A DNA stretch of 64,000 nucleotides from Erythrobacteraceae bacterium (GTDB taxonomy: Bacteria; Pseudomonadota; Alphaproteobacteria; Sphingomonadales; Sphingomonadaceae): NCBI GenBank assembly GCA_024642525.1, contig JAHEAX010000059.1, positions 334,148 to 398,147 on the forward strand, given 5' to 3'. Position 1 is the first letter of the stretch. Every line of letters begins with the position of its first letter. Both the position numbers and the translations under genes were made by a program. The notes beneath the pieces were generated by a model that saw only the letters and a program-made list of their open reading frames with translations, did no database searches and had not been told where the DNA came from. Of the stretch, positions 51,678-60,471 are shown one piece after another.

Positions 51678-52426
51678 TTTTCGCCCTGCTTGACCTTTTG
51701 CCACAGGGCCTCCTGGTCATCGAGAGGTAGCTTGCCAAAGTCAGGCCCAGCCAGCGCTTCCATTCCGCGGTAGCGCCGCTCGAACTTGTCATTGGCTGAT
51801 CGCAGTGCTTCTTCAGGCGCAATTCCGTAAGCGCGGACCAGATTGACTGCGGCAAACAGCAGGTCGCCTGCTTCTTCAACCTGCTTGTCGCCAGGCGCTT
51901 CTGAAAGTTCCTGCATTTCTTCGCGCAGCTTTGCCGCAGGGCCTTCCTTGTCCGGCCAGTCAAAGCCGTCACGCGCGGCGCGCTTCTGAAGTTTGTCTGC
52001 CCGCAGCAAGGCCGGTAACGCGCGGGCAACGCCGTCCATGGCACTGGTCGCGCCTTTTGCTTCGCGTTCAGCGGCCTTCAGGGTTTCCCAGCGCCGTTCG
52101 CCCATGGCGCCGCTTTCGTTGCCGAAGATATGTGGGTGGCGGTTTTCCATTTTCTCGGAAATGGCCTTGGCCACATCGTCAAAGCCGAACAGGCCAAGCT
52201 CTTCAGCCATCCGGGCATGGAATACAACCTGGAGAAGCAGATCGCCAAGCTCCTCACGAAGTTCGTCCATCGCGCCGCGGTCAATCGCGTCTGAAACTTC
52301 GTAAGCTTCTTCGATCGTGTAAGGCGCGATCGTCGCAAAATTCTGGGCGCGGTCCCATTCGCAACCGTTTTCCGGGTCGCGCAGGGTGGCCATGATGGCG
52401 AGGAGGCGGTCTAGGTTAGATAACAT
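51674..52426 (-). CDS. mazG: Nucleoside triphosphate pyrophosphohydrolase MazG
   Basis: A 250-residue house-cleaning enzyme hydrolysing NTPs to NMP and pyrophosphate. The first MazG domain has the acidic metal residues YTIEEAYEVSDAID (E39, E40, E43) and ELREELGDLLLQVVFHARM (E59, D62). The second domain repeats EEAGDLLFAAVNLVRAYG. It is last in a leftward housekeeping run. Its stop overlaps the stop of the convergent CoA transferase in CTAG. A 14-base AT-only palindrome lies 10 bases before its ATG. Confidence 0.95.
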   Translation of the reverse strand: MLSNLDRLLAIMATLRDPENGCEWDRAQNFATIAPYTIEEAYEVSDAIDRGAMDELREELGDLLLQVVFHARMAEELGLFGFDDVAKAISEKMENRHPHIFGNESGAMGERRWETLKAAEREAKGATSAMDGVARALPALLRADKLQKRAARDGFDWPDKEGPAAKLREEMQELSEAPGDKQVEEAGDLLFAAVNLVRAYGIAPEEALRSANDKFERRYRGMEALAGPDFGKLPLDDQEALWQKVKQGEN

Positions 52427-52435
52427 ATTGGAATG

Positions 52436-52449
52436 ATAATATATATTAT
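52436..52449. promoter_or_regulatory. AT-only palindrome ATAATATATATTAT upstream of mazG
   Basis: A perfect 14-base palindrome made only of A and T in otherwise GC-rich DNA, 10 bases upstream of the mazG ATG and 32 bases downstream of the small membrane-protein gene. It may contain a -10 element for a separate mazG promoter or bind a regulator. Confidence 0.4.
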
Positions 52450-52480
52450 GTTAAATACAGGATGGGTGCAAACAACCCTC

Positions 52481-52651
52481 TCAAGAGCGCACCAGGTCGA
52501 CGAACAGGAATACGAGGACAAACAGACCTGCCCATGTCAGCGCCATGACCAAGCCCTTCTTCCATTGAAGCCGTTGACCAGCGAGCGCGCCAACTGCCAG
52601 CACCAGAAAGCCGAGCAAGGAGATTAGCTGCACTGTGTCGAACTGGTTCAT
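52481..52651 (-). CDS. Small two-helix membrane protein, 56 aa
   Basis: A short gene of 56 residues: MNQFDTVQLISLLGFLVLAV leads a first hydrophobic helix, a basic connecting loop (QRLQWKK) follows, then a second helix GLVMALTWAGLFVLVFLF, ending VDLVRS. Its ATG overlaps the stop of the MBL hydrolase gene by four bases (ATGA), so translation is coupled. Strong codon-level hydrophobicity and the coupling make it a real gene. I do not recognise its function. It likely sits in the inner membrane as a helical hairpin. Confidence 0.8.
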   Translation of the reverse strand: MNQFDTVQLISLLGFLVLAVGALAGQRLQWKKGLVMALTWAGLFVLVFLFVDLVRS

Positions 52652-53415
52652 AGTTCCACCTGCATCCCGTCATATCCGACCAAAACGCCTTTTGGGACTT
52701 CAGCGCTCAGCGTTGCATAATCCATGCTTTTGTCGAGATGTGTCAGGACCGACTGTTTGGCGCCTGTGCGTTTCACCAGTTCCAGCGCCATGCCGAGATG
52801 CGCATGGGTTGGATGTGGTTCACGCCTGAGGCAGTCGGTAACCAGCAGATCTACGCCAGCAAAAAGATTGACCATTTCACTGGTAATCTCGCTGAAGTCT
52901 GTCGCATAGCCAATTGATAAACCGTCAGATTCAAACCGGAAAGCCGTGCTCTTCGCAGGCCCGTGAGGCATTATGCACCAGCGGACGGAAAAACCTGCAC
53001 AAAGCCTTATCCTGTCCAGCGGTTCCAGATTGACGATGGTATGGTAGCCAAATTGGCCCGCAAAGACATAGTCGAAGCGCTGGCGCAGCCGCCTGACAGT
53101 TTCCTGGCCTGCATAGCCCGGGATCGGGCCATTCCGGCCATATCGCAGCGGGCGCAAATCATCGATGCCGTGGCAATGGTCGGCATGGTCATGCGTCCAG
53201 AACACGGCATCGATCCGGTCAATGTTATTGGCCAGAAATTGCTGACGCAGATCGGTCGACGTATCGACCAGCAAACGTTTGCCTTCCTTGCTTTCCACCA
53301 TGATTGAAACGCGCGACCGACGGTTTCTCAGTTCGTCAGGGTCGCAATGGCCCCAGTCATTGCCAACTCGGGGCACACCTGTGGATGTGCCGCATCCAAG
53401 CATGATCAGTTTCAT
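52648..53415 (-). CDS. MBL-fold metal-dependent hydrolase (PhnP-like)
   Basis: A 255-residue metallo-beta-lactamase fold protein with the metal motif THDHADH (H75, H77, D79, H80), a later His in CIMPHGPAKS, and YATDFSE. N-terminal MKLIMLGCGTSTGVPRVG is typical of PhnP-like phosphodiesterases that cleave cyclic phosphate esters. The natural substrate is unknown. It lies between tatD (ATGA overlap) and a small membrane protein gene (ATGA overlap) in the metG-tatD run. This order is common in alphaproteobacteria. Confidence 0.92.
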   Translation of the reverse strand: MKLIMLGCGTSTGVPRVGNDWGHCDPDELRNRRSRVSIMVESKEGKRLLVDTSTDLRQQFLANNIDRIDAVFWTHDHADHCHGIDDLRPLRYGRNGPIPGYAGQETVRRLRQRFDYVFAGQFGYHTIVNLEPLDRIRLCAGFSVRWCIMPHGPAKSTAFRFESDGLSIGYATDFSEITSEMVNLFAGVDLLVTDCLRREPHPTHAHLGMALELVKRTGAKQSVLTHLDKSMDYATLSAEVPKGVLVGYDGMQVEL

Positions 53416-54203
53416 GCGGCGGCCTTAGGAAAGGATGCCTTGGAAAACAGGTTCTGGAAGTTGCGTGTGGTATATTCAGCTAACGTATCGAGATCTTCGC
53501 CGCGAAGTGCCGCCAGAAATTCCGCCGTATTTCGAACGAATGCAGGCTCGCACGGACGGCCACGGTGCGGAACAGGTGCAAGAAACGGGCTATCCGTTTC
53601 CACCAGCAACCTGTCCTGCGGGATTTGTGCTGCAATTTCCTGCAGTTCCTTCGCATTCTTGAAAGTCACTATGCCCGAAATGGAAATGCTGAGGCCAAGG
53701 TCCAGCACCTTGCGTCCGAATTCGGCCGAGGCGGTAAAGCAGTGGATCAGCGCCGGAAATGCGCCCTTCTCCATTTCGTCGGCCAGGATTTCTGCGGTAT
53801 CGTCATCTGCATCGCGCGTGTGAATGATGAGCGGAAGGCCGGTTTCACGCGAAATGCCGATATGCATGCGGAACAACGCTTTTTGCACCTCGCGGTCGGA
53901 CTTGTCGTAATAGTAATCAAGCCCCGTTTCACCGATTGCGATGACCCGAGGATGCGCCGTCGCGTTGCGAAGTGCCTCTGCGCCCAAATCCGCATGGGCA
54001 TCGGCCTCGTGAGGATGGATGCCGACACTGGCCCAGACGTCATTCTCGCGCGCTGCAGTGGCGACCACCCTTTCCCACTCGTTCTGGCGGGTCGAAATGT
54101 TGAGAAAACCGGCAATACCAGCAGCACGGGCGCGTTCCAGAACGCCCTGCTGGTCTTCCACCAAACCTTCATATTCCAGGTGGCAGTGGCTATCGATCAG
54201 CAT
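53412..54203 (-). CDS. tatD: TatD-family metal-dependent DNase
   Basis: A 263-residue TIM-barrel nuclease. Metal ligands are seen at H6 and H8 (MLIDSHCHLEYE), in the GETGLDYYYDKSDRE block (Glu) and in LVETDSPFLAPVPHRG (Asp). TatD enzymes have 3'-5' DNA exonuclease activity linked to DNA repair and apoptosis-like processes. The start overlaps the metG stop (TGATG), and its stop overlaps the MBL hydrolase start. Confidence 0.95.
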   Translation of the reverse strand: MLIDSHCHLEYEGLVEDQQGVLERARAAGIAGFLNISTRQNEWERVVATAARENDVWASVGIHPHEADAHADLGAEALRNATAHPRVIAIGETGLDYYYDKSDREVQKALFRMHIGISRETGLPLIIHTRDADDDTAEILADEMEKGAFPALIHCFTASAEFGRKVLDLGLSISISGIVTFKNAKELQEIAAQIPQDRLLVETDSPFLAPVPHRGRPCEPAFVRNTAEFLAALRGEDLDTLAEYTTRNFQNLFSKASFPKAAA

Positions 54204-55765
54204 CAGTCCGCATCACTCTCTGGCATATCGAGCCGAGGGAAAATGCCTTCCGGCTTTGCCAGTACGAAATTCGATTCTGCCAGCTTGTTAAACCATGTGC
54301 TGTCTTCAAGCGCTGCAAAATCGCGCCCGCCAGGTTCAATACCCATCTGGTCCAGCATCCTGTCCGCAGATTCAGGAACCACGCTGCGAACTGCAATCGC
54401 CAGGTCACGGACGCAGCGGAACAAAATCATCAGCACCGCCTCCATCCGTTCAGGGCTGGTCTTGCGCAGCGCCCATGGTGCCTGTTCATCGACATATTGG
54501 TTGCAGGCAAAGACAGCGCGCATCCACGCTTCCAAGCCTTCGCTGAATGCCAGCTTCTCAAAACTCGCGATCAGCGCGGCGATATTCTCACGGACTGTGC
54601 TCAACAGAACATAGTCTGCTTCATCTGCATCAGATGAAACTTTCAATGCGCCGTCCATATTCTTGAAAATCATGGATAAAGTGCGCTGTGCCAGATTGCC
54701 AAAGCTGTTCGCAAGTTCTGCATTGGCACGGGTAACAATAGCTTCTGGTGAATAGCTGCCGTCTTGGCCAAATGCGACTTCGCGCATGAGGAAATACCGC
54801 AATGGGTCGACACCAAACTTGCCGGCAAGCGCCATCGGATCGGTCACATTGCCGAGCGATTTGGATTCCTTTTCGCCGCGGTTGAGCAGGAAGCCGTGGC
54901 CAAAGACCTGCTTTGGCACCGGCAGACCCGCGCTCATGAGAAATGCGGGCCAGTAAATCGAGTGAAACCGGACGATATCCTTGCCAATCAAGTGGATGTC
55001 TGCCGGCCAGAACTTGGCCATCATCTCTGTCTCGTCCGGATAGCCAAGGCCCGTCAGATAGTTGGTGAGGGCATCGACCCAGACATACATGACATGGTTT
55101 TCGCTGCCGGGGACTTTCACGCCCCAGTCGAAGCTGGTGCGCGAAACAGACAGGTCCCGCAATCCGCCCGATACAAACGCAATCATCTCGTTGCGTCTGC
55201 TATCCGGCTTCAGAAAATCCGGGTTTTGCTCGAACAATGCCAGCAATTTGTCCTGATAATTCGAAAGGCGAAAGAACCAGCTTTCCTCGACAGTCCATTC
55301 CACCTGTGTGCTCTGCGGAGACATCTTCTCCCCGCCCTCGCCTTCGACCAGTTCGCTTTCGTCATAGAAGGCTTCGTCGCGGACCGAATACCAGCCTTCG
55401 TAACGATCCAGATAGAGGTCGCCATTGGCCTCCATCGCCTGCCACAAGGCCTGGCTGGCAAGATGGTGGTCATCGTCGACTGTTCGGATGAACCGGTCAT
55501 AGCTGATGTTAAGACCGTCACACATTTCCTTGAAATATGATGACATTTCATCAGCAAGCTCGCGCGCGCTTCGCCCCTGTTCCTCGGCCTTGCGCAGCAT
55601 TTTCAGGCCATGTTCGTCTGTGCCGGTCTGGAACCGGACTTCACGGCCGCGCAGGCGCTGAAAACGGGCAATGACATCGGCGGCAATCGCTTCATAGGCG
55701 TGGCCGATGTGCGGGCGACCATTGGGGTATGAAATCGCGGTGGTGATATAAAAAGGTTCAGACAT
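54203..55765 (-). CDS. metG: Methionyl-tRNA synthetase
   Basis: A 520-residue class I aminoacyl-tRNA synthetase. The HIGH motif is at 19-22 and the KMSKS loop is KESKSLGNV. No CxxC zinc knuckle is visible in the connective domain, so it belongs to the short zinc-less type. Three C-terminal helical segments form the anticodon domain and no tRNA-binding EMAP-like domain follows. The start at 55765 overlaps the holB stop by eight bases. A longer frame upstream adds 11 residues without support. Confidence 0.96.
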   Translation of the reverse strand: MSEPFYITTAISYPNGRPHIGHAYEAIAADVIARFQRLRGREVRFQTGTDEHGLKMLRKAEEQGRSARELADEMSSYFKEMCDGLNISYDRFIRTVDDDHHLASQALWQAMEANGDLYLDRYEGWYSVRDEAFYDESELVEGEGGEKMSPQSTQVEWTVEESWFFRLSNYQDKLLALFEQNPDFLKPDSRRNEMIAFVSGGLRDLSVSRTSFDWGVKVPGSENHVMYVWVDALTNYLTGLGYPDETEMMAKFWPADIHLIGKDIVRFHSIYWPAFLMSAGLPVPKQVFGHGFLLNRGEKESKSLGNVTDPMALAGKFGVDPLRYFLMREVAFGQDGSYSPEAIVTRANAELANSFGNLAQRTLSMIFKNMDGALKVSSDADEADYVLLSTVRENIAALIASFEKLAFSEGLEAWMRAVFACNQYVDEQAPWALRKTSPERMEAVLMILFRCVRDLAIAVRSVVPESADRMLDQMGIEPGGRDFAALEDSTWFNKLAESNFVLAKPEGIFPRLDMPESDAD

Positions 55766-56720
55766 TGACGCGGTCCCTAGGTGCAGCCGCTGATGCAAGC
55801 AAGGTCCCGATTTGCATCACCAGAAGACCTGCATCGAAATTATAGGTCGGGGCCTGCCCGGACAGAGCGATAAGCTCTGCGTGCGCTTCCACCATCGCAG
55901 GGATTTGGGCAGGCGTGCAGTCCTGAGCCATATTCCCTACAACGGACCGTGCAAGGTCAAGCGTGGCAAGCAAGCGCACCCTGTCTGGCCTTGCGCCAAT
56001 CGCATCTGCAAGCTTCCCACGCAGCATGAAGTCAGGATCGCCCCCATGTGCGATCTGTTCCATCAACTGGTTCAACTTGCCAAGATCACGCGCCATGAAG
56101 TCCAGCGCTGCGCCGGGTGCGCCATTTGCGGCTGAAATCGCGGCCCTCCTGGTTGCGTCGTCGGCTTCGGGAACTTCGCGGGCGACGATCGTGGTCATGT
56201 CGCTTTCAGACAAGGTGGGAAAGCGCAGCACCCTGCAGCGTGAACGGATTGTGGGCAGGAGCCGCGCGGGTCTGTGGGCCACAAGCAGGAAATAGGTCCC
56301 CTGCGGCGGTTCCTCGAGGCTTTTGAGGAGCGCGTTCGATGCATTCTTTTCAAGATCGTCGGACGGATCGATGATTATCGCCCGCCTGCTGCCCAAGGTT
56401 GGCCGAGTGTTCAGCCGTTGCTGCATCGCCCGGATTTGCGCGATGGAAATGTTACGCTTGAGTTCGAACGGTTTGCCCTCTTCGCGCTTGCGTTCTTCCT
56501 TATCGTCCTTGGGCAAATGGGTCAGGATGTGGATGTCAGGGTGCTGTCCTTCAGGTTGTCTGATGCCATGTTCCGCCACCAGTTCGCGCGCTGCCTGCAT
56601 TGCGAAGTGCATCTTGCCGAGGCCGCGTTTGCCCGCCAGCAACCACGCATGATGCATGCGCGGCCCTGCCATCGCATCGCGCCACTGATGCCAGGGTTCG
56701 TCATGGCCAAGCAAGGTCAT
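55758..56720 (-). CDS. holB: DNA polymerase III delta-prime subunit
   Basis: A 320-residue AAA+ clamp-loader subunit. The degenerate Walker A reads GKRGLGKM (30-37) with Met where ATPases have Thr/Ser, as expected of the non-hydrolysing delta-prime. The SRC motif is RSRCRVLRFP. The domain after it has the NALLKSLEEPPQGTYFLLVA switch typical of this family. It is coupled to tmk (ATGA), and its stop is inside the start of metG. The order tmk-holB-metG-tatD is widely conserved. Confidence 0.95.
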   Translation of the reverse strand: MTLLGHDEPWHQWRDAMAGPRMHHAWLLAGKRGLGKMHFAMQAARELVAEHGIRQPEGQHPDIHILTHLPKDDKEERKREEGKPFELKRNISIAQIRAMQQRLNTRPTLGSRRAIIIDPSDDLEKNASNALLKSLEEPPQGTYFLLVAHRPARLLPTIRSRCRVLRFPTLSESDMTTIVAREVPEADDATRRAAISAANGAPGAALDFMARDLGKLNQLMEQIAHGGDPDFMLRGKLADAIGARPDRVRLLATLDLARSVVGNMAQDCTPAQIPAMVEAHAELIALSGQAPTYNFDAGLLVMQIGTLLASAAAPRDRVNV

Positions 56721-57358
56721 GCCGGGTTTTCCAGCAGATCATGCACGGCAGAGGTTATCCGCTGGTGCACTTCCTCCGGTGTTCCTTGCCCGTCGATGAC
56801 CGTGAACAGATCCGGTTCTTCCGCTGCAAATCTGGCGAAGGATGATGCCACCTGGGCATGATAGGCTGCATCGCGGCCGCCAATTGCATCGGATACGCCC
56901 TGATCGCGCAAATCGAGGCGCTCGGCGATAATGTCCGGCGCCGCTTCGATAAGAACTGTCAGATCGGGGCGCAGTCCGCCGCTTCCGATTGTATGCAGCG
57001 CCATGATTGCATCATCGCCAAGCCCCCCTGCCCCGCCCTGATAGGCGCGACTGGAATCGAGAAACCGGTCCGTGATGACCCATGTTCCGGCTTCCAGCGC
57101 AGGCTTTATCAGCTTGTCGACATGGTCTGCCCGTGCCGCGGCAAACAGCAACGCTTCTGCGCGGGGCCCCCACCCGCCCTGCCCTGGTGGAGACAGCAGC
57201 AGTGCCCTTATCGCCTCTGCACCGTCAGTTCCGCCTGGTTCGCGGGTTATGATGACCTTGTGTCCGGCGTCTTCCAGCGATTTTGCCAGCAGTTTGGCCT
57301 GGGTCGACTTGCCCGTCCCTTCCCCGCCTTCCAGCGCGATGAACTTGCCGCGGGCCAT
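56717..57358 (-). CDS. tmk: Thymidylate kinase
   Basis: A 213-residue kinase phosphorylating dTMP to dTDP. The P-loop is GGEGTGKST (11-19). The DRF-type motif is ITDRFLDSSRAYQGGAG. The LID region follows with RLDLRDQGVSDAIGGRD. Its start overlaps the dacC stop by one base and its stop overlaps holB by four bases, within the leftward housekeeping run. Confidence 0.97.
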   Translation of the reverse strand: MARGKFIALEGGEGTGKSTQAKLLAKSLEDAGHKVIITREPGGTDGAEAIRALLLSPPGQGGWGPRAEALLFAAARADHVDKLIKPALEAGTWVITDRFLDSSRAYQGGAGGLGDDAIMALHTIGSGGLRPDLTVLIEAAPDIIAERLDLRDQGVSDAIGGRDAAYHAQVASSFARFAAEEPDLFTVIDGQGTPEEVHQRITSAVHDLLENPA

Positions 57359-58515
57359 CAGAATATCCCCGTAATGCCATTGTAAAGCCGGCGGAAAGGG
57401 CCAGCTCTGGCAACATCGTCCGCCGTCATGAGCGGAACGCGGGAAGGTGGCAGGCCTTCCACCTGGATTTCCAGTTCGGCAATCCGCTCACCCTTGGCAA
57501 CAGGTGCCTGCAGCGGGCCTTCATAATGGATGGTCAGTTTGACATCGCGCGGCGGGCCGAGAGGAAAGGTCGCATTGATCGTGCCCGGCGCAATAAGCGC
57601 AACACGCGAGCTTGCGCCATCCTGCACCTGCGCATAGCCAACCGCATTTCCTTTTACGAACAACCGCTTCGTATCATGAGCTGCGAAACCCCATTCAATC
57701 AGTTCTCGCGCGGCCTTCTTGCGGAACTGGGGACGCTCGCTGGCAGCGATGACCATGACCAGCCGCCGCCCGCCGCGTTTTGCTGAACCCAGAAAGCCAT
57801 ATCCTGCTTCGTTGGTGAACCCGGTTTTCAGCCCGTCTGCACCTTTCACCACGCCAATCATCGGATCATGGTTGGCCTGGGCAATGCCATTATACTTGAA
57901 GCCTTCACGCCCGAAATAGCGCGCATATTTGCTTGGATGCCGGGTGATGATGGCCCGCGCCAGCGTGATAAGGTCGCGGGCGGTGGTGAAAGTCCGCCCC
58001 TCGTCCATCCAGCCGTTGGGTGTGCCGAAATGGCTGTCATTCATGCCCAGCTCGCGGGCCTTGCGGTTCATCAAGCCTACCCATGCATCAACAGAGCCCG
58101 TCGCGCCCTCTGCCAAAATGATCGCACCGTCATTGGCTGAAACCGCTGCGATGCCCATCAGCAAATCATCGACCGAGATATGCGCATCATGGGGGACGAA
58201 CATGCGTGAACCCTTGTTGTGCCATTCCCTGAATGTTTCAGGCCGCACGGTAAAAATCTGGTTCAGTTGAATTTTCTTGTCCTCCAGCAGTTCAAACGCG
58301 AGGTAAAGCGTCATGACCTTGGTAATGGATGCAGGGACAAAACGCCGGTCAGCATCACGTTCCAGCAATATCTGGCCGGAGGAAAGGTCGACCAGAAATG
58401 CAATTGGCGCGGCATCGGGTGCGGGAATGGCAGGCTCGATCCGTGGCGCACCACCGGCATGGGTCGCAGTAGACAGGGCAAGCACTACGGCCAGCATTCG
58501 TAGGAAATTATTCAA
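57358..58515 (-). CDS. dacC: D-alanyl-D-alanine carboxypeptidase (penicillin-binding protein 5/6 type)
   Basis: A 385-residue periplasmic peptidase trimming the terminal D-Ala of peptidoglycan stem peptides. The catalytic S63-x-x-K66 (PASITK), S126-x-N128 (VSANDG) and K230-T-G232 (GLKTGFTNEAG) motifs are in order. A hydrophobic signal sequence (MLAVVLALSTATHA) is present. A C-terminal beta domain and amphipathic tail (FRRLYNGITGIF) anchor it to the membrane. The TTG at 58515 is preferred because AGGAA precedes it by six bases. The symbol follows E. coli use; dacA or dacD are alternatives. Confidence 0.93.
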   Translation of the reverse strand: MNNFLRMLAVVLALSTATHAGGAPRIEPAIPAPDAAPIAFLVDLSSGQILLERDADRRFVPASITKVMTLYLAFELLEDKKIQLNQIFTVRPETFREWHNKGSRMFVPHDAHISVDDLLMGIAAVSANDGAIILAEGATGSVDAWVGLMNRKARELGMNDSHFGTPNGWMDEGRTFTTARDLITLARAIITRHPSKYARYFGREGFKYNGIAQANHDPMIGVVKGADGLKTGFTNEAGYGFLGSAKRGGRRLVMVIAASERPQFRKKAARELIEWGFAAHDTKRLFVKGNAVGYAQVQDGASSRVALIAPGTINATFPLGPPRDVKLTIHYEGPLQAPVAKGERIAELEIQVEGLPPSRVPLMTADDVARAGPFRRLYNGITGIF

Positions 58516-58699
58516 AATCGTTCCTGTCGCCGTTCATGGTCCGGCGGATCGTCCAGCTGTTGAAATTCCGCAACTTGTATAGCTGCGAAGGATCACCTTG
58601 GCGAGGGATCGAGAAGGCTGTCCACGGTCATGGGGGCAGCCATTCCATTCAGTTTTATCCTGAGGCATTTCCGGAGGCCAAGGGCCTGAACGCGAAAAT

Positions 58700-59719
58700 C
58701 TAGCGGCCAATCTCGTCCGCCAGCAGCCCCACGCTCATCGCGTAATAGTTGGAGCAGTTATACTCCAGAATTACGCGATAATTCGCGGTCAGCAGCCATG
58801 CCGGTTCGCCGGGGCCATCCGGTTGGAAAAATGACGCCATGACGTCATCGGCGAGGTATTTCTGCGGCTGTACCCCCAGATCGCGCCACTCGGCCACGGT
58901 TTTCCACTGGCTGTGGCGCTCATGAACTCGCGAACAAACCGGCGAATTCAGTTTGCTCTCGATCGCACCTCGGTCGAGGTTTGATGGCACCGAGGCCCTT
59001 ACACCCCAGGGTTGACCGCGTCGCCAGCCCGCATCGCGGAAATAATTTGCGATGGAATGCAGCGTATCGGCCCTGCTGTTCCAGATATCGGCATCGCCAT
59101 CGCCATCGCCATCCTTGGCCAGGCGCAGATATACACTTGGCAGGAATTGCGGATTGCCGAACGCCCCTGCCCAGCTGCCCACCATGGTGGAACGGGAGAA
59201 GCCGCGATCAGCGATTTTCAGAAGGTCGATCCATTCGGTCGAGAAGAGATCCCGCCGCCTGCCTTCCCACGCCAGAGTGGCAAGTGAACGGGAAAGATCG
59301 AAATTGCCCTTGTAGCTGCCGTAATTGGTTTCATGCCCCCAGATCGCGATGATGATTTCTGCCGGGACGCCATATTCGCTTTCGATCGATCGCGTGATGC
59401 TGCGGGTTGCAGAATAGTTGCGCTGCCCGCCACTGATACGTGCGTTGTCGACATGGGTGGCGATATAGGGCGCAAGCGGCGGGAAGCCGCGCGAGGTTGG
59501 CGTCCCTGGTTGGCCGCGGTCCAGTTCGATTACCCGCATGTTCGGCGTCAGTCCGGCGGTCATGCGCTGGATGGTCGGCTCGCTCACGCCTTCTGCGCGG
59601 GCGCGGGCAATAAGTAGTTGAAGATAAGCATCAAACGACAGGTTCTGTGCCTGTGAAGGTGCGCCAGGAAATGCGAGCGCGAATGCAGCCGTCAAGGTAA
59701 GAAGAGGTCTAAATTTCAT
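58700..59719 (-). CDS. Lytic murein transglycosylase of the MltB family
   Basis: A 339-residue exported enzyme cleaving the MurNAc-GlcNAc bond to form 1,6-anhydro products. It has a signal peptide (MKFRPLLTLTAAFALAFPGA), catalytic Glu130 in IWGHETNYG, and the MltB block GSWAGAFGNPQFLPSVY. A C-terminal peptidoglycan-binding-like extension ends LLADEIGR. No lipobox Cys is seen, so it is soluble or membrane-associated rather than a lipoprotein. The 184-base gap to dacC has no clear gene; rlpA, often found there, is absent. Confidence 0.93.
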   Translation of the reverse strand: MKFRPLLTLTAAFALAFPGAPSQAQNLSFDAYLQLLIARARAEGVSEPTIQRMTAGLTPNMRVIELDRGQPGTPTSRGFPPLAPYIATHVDNARISGGQRNYSATRSITRSIESEYGVPAEIIIAIWGHETNYGSYKGNFDLSRSLATLAWEGRRRDLFSTEWIDLLKIADRGFSRSTMVGSWAGAFGNPQFLPSVYLRLAKDGDGDGDADIWNSRADTLHSIANYFRDAGWRRGQPWGVRASVPSNLDRGAIESKLNSPVCSRVHERHSQWKTVAEWRDLGVQPQKYLADDVMASFFQPDGPGEPAWLLTANYRVILEYNCSNYYAMSVGLLADEIGR

Positions 59720-59856
59720 CAGATAATGATGTCATATCAAGGCTGAATCGCAAATGACTTTCGACAGTTGGAGCGATATCTGTGCCATTATGTCCTAAAA
59801 CCATCAAAAGCCGGGATGACAAACGACGAAAGGCACGCTAGCGGCGTTCCTCGAGC

Positions 59857-59946
59857 GGACAGGTGGCAGAGCGGTTGAATGCACCGGTCTTGAAAACCGG
59901 CGTGGGTTAACGCCCACCGTGGGTTCGAATCCCACCCTGTCCGCCA
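59857..59946 (+). tRNA. tRNA-Ser (anticodon UGA), CCA encoded
   Basis: The acceptor stem GGACAGG (59857-59863) pairs with CCTGTCC (59936-59942), with discriminator G and encoded CCA (59944-59946). The long variable arm GTGGGTTAACGCCCAC identifies a class II tRNA. The anticodon stem CCGGT/ACCGG with loop CTTGAAA gives anticodon TGA, reading UCA. No integrase or duplicated 3' tRNA end was seen downstream. Confidence 0.97.
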
Positions 59947-60228
59947 CTTTGCTGTTTTCGCTTAAAATCGGGCCCATCGATCGGTTTGATGACTGGCATC
60001 CTGTAGGGTTCGCTGGGCGGCGTGAGCCCTTCGAAAGCTAAATTTTAGCTTTGGATGCTCGTCATCCACTACTGCCAAAGCCTGTCATGCTGACAGCGTA
60101 TCAACTGCGCGGAAAGCCCAGGTAATGTGTGCTGCTTTTAATTAACCGGACAACGCAAACAGGTCGGATCAAGAACTGACAAGGTTCGGCAGGCGTGCTG
60201 TTCAGAATTTTTCGATCAATCAGGCGTT
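59947..60228. other. Intergenic region after tRNA-Ser with several perfect hairpins
   Basis: About 280 bases without a recognisable gene. Hairpins include AAAGCTAAA-T-TTTAGCTTT (60034-60052, 9-bp stem with one central base) and CTGTCA-TGC-TGACAG (60082-60096). The first is AT-rich and could terminate tRNA or other transcripts. There is no sign of a mobile element. Confidence 0.5.
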
Positions 60229-60396
60229 CTAAGCCAACTGTTTTACTTGCTTCGCCAATCCGTCTTCGTGGCCTGCGCCATTGGCCGCAGAAACTGCATC
60301 AAGCGAAGCGATGTGATCGTCTGATTTCTGACTCACTTCGGCGCGAAGATCGTAATCGGGTTCACCTTGCGGATCATCGTCAATTTCAAATTCCAC
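60229..60396 (-). CDS. Candidate small acidic protein, 55 aa
   Basis: An open frame of 55 residues, starting GTG at 60396 with AAGGAG seven bases upstream, a strong ribosome site. The product begins MEFEIDDDPQGEPDYDLRAE and is acidic and hydrophilic throughout, with no membrane segment. It lies 76 bases downstream of lpdA in the same direction. I do not recognise a family. The strong ribosome site and coding-like composition support it, but its small size leaves doubt. Confidence 0.5.
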   Translation of the reverse strand: MEFEIDDDPQGEPDYDLRAEVSQKSDDHIASLDAVSAANGAGHEDGLAKQVKQLA

Positions 60397-60471
60397 CGTA
60401 TCTCTCCTTCAGACCGCTAACGACCTGAAAAGGAGAGGAGTTCCCGGCAATGCGACGAACGGATCACCGCA

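Noticed and set aside
59857..60471. Genomic island after tRNA-Ser
   Set aside because: The gene-poor stretch is under 550 bases, holds no integrase or repeat of the tRNA end, and is followed by core lpdA.
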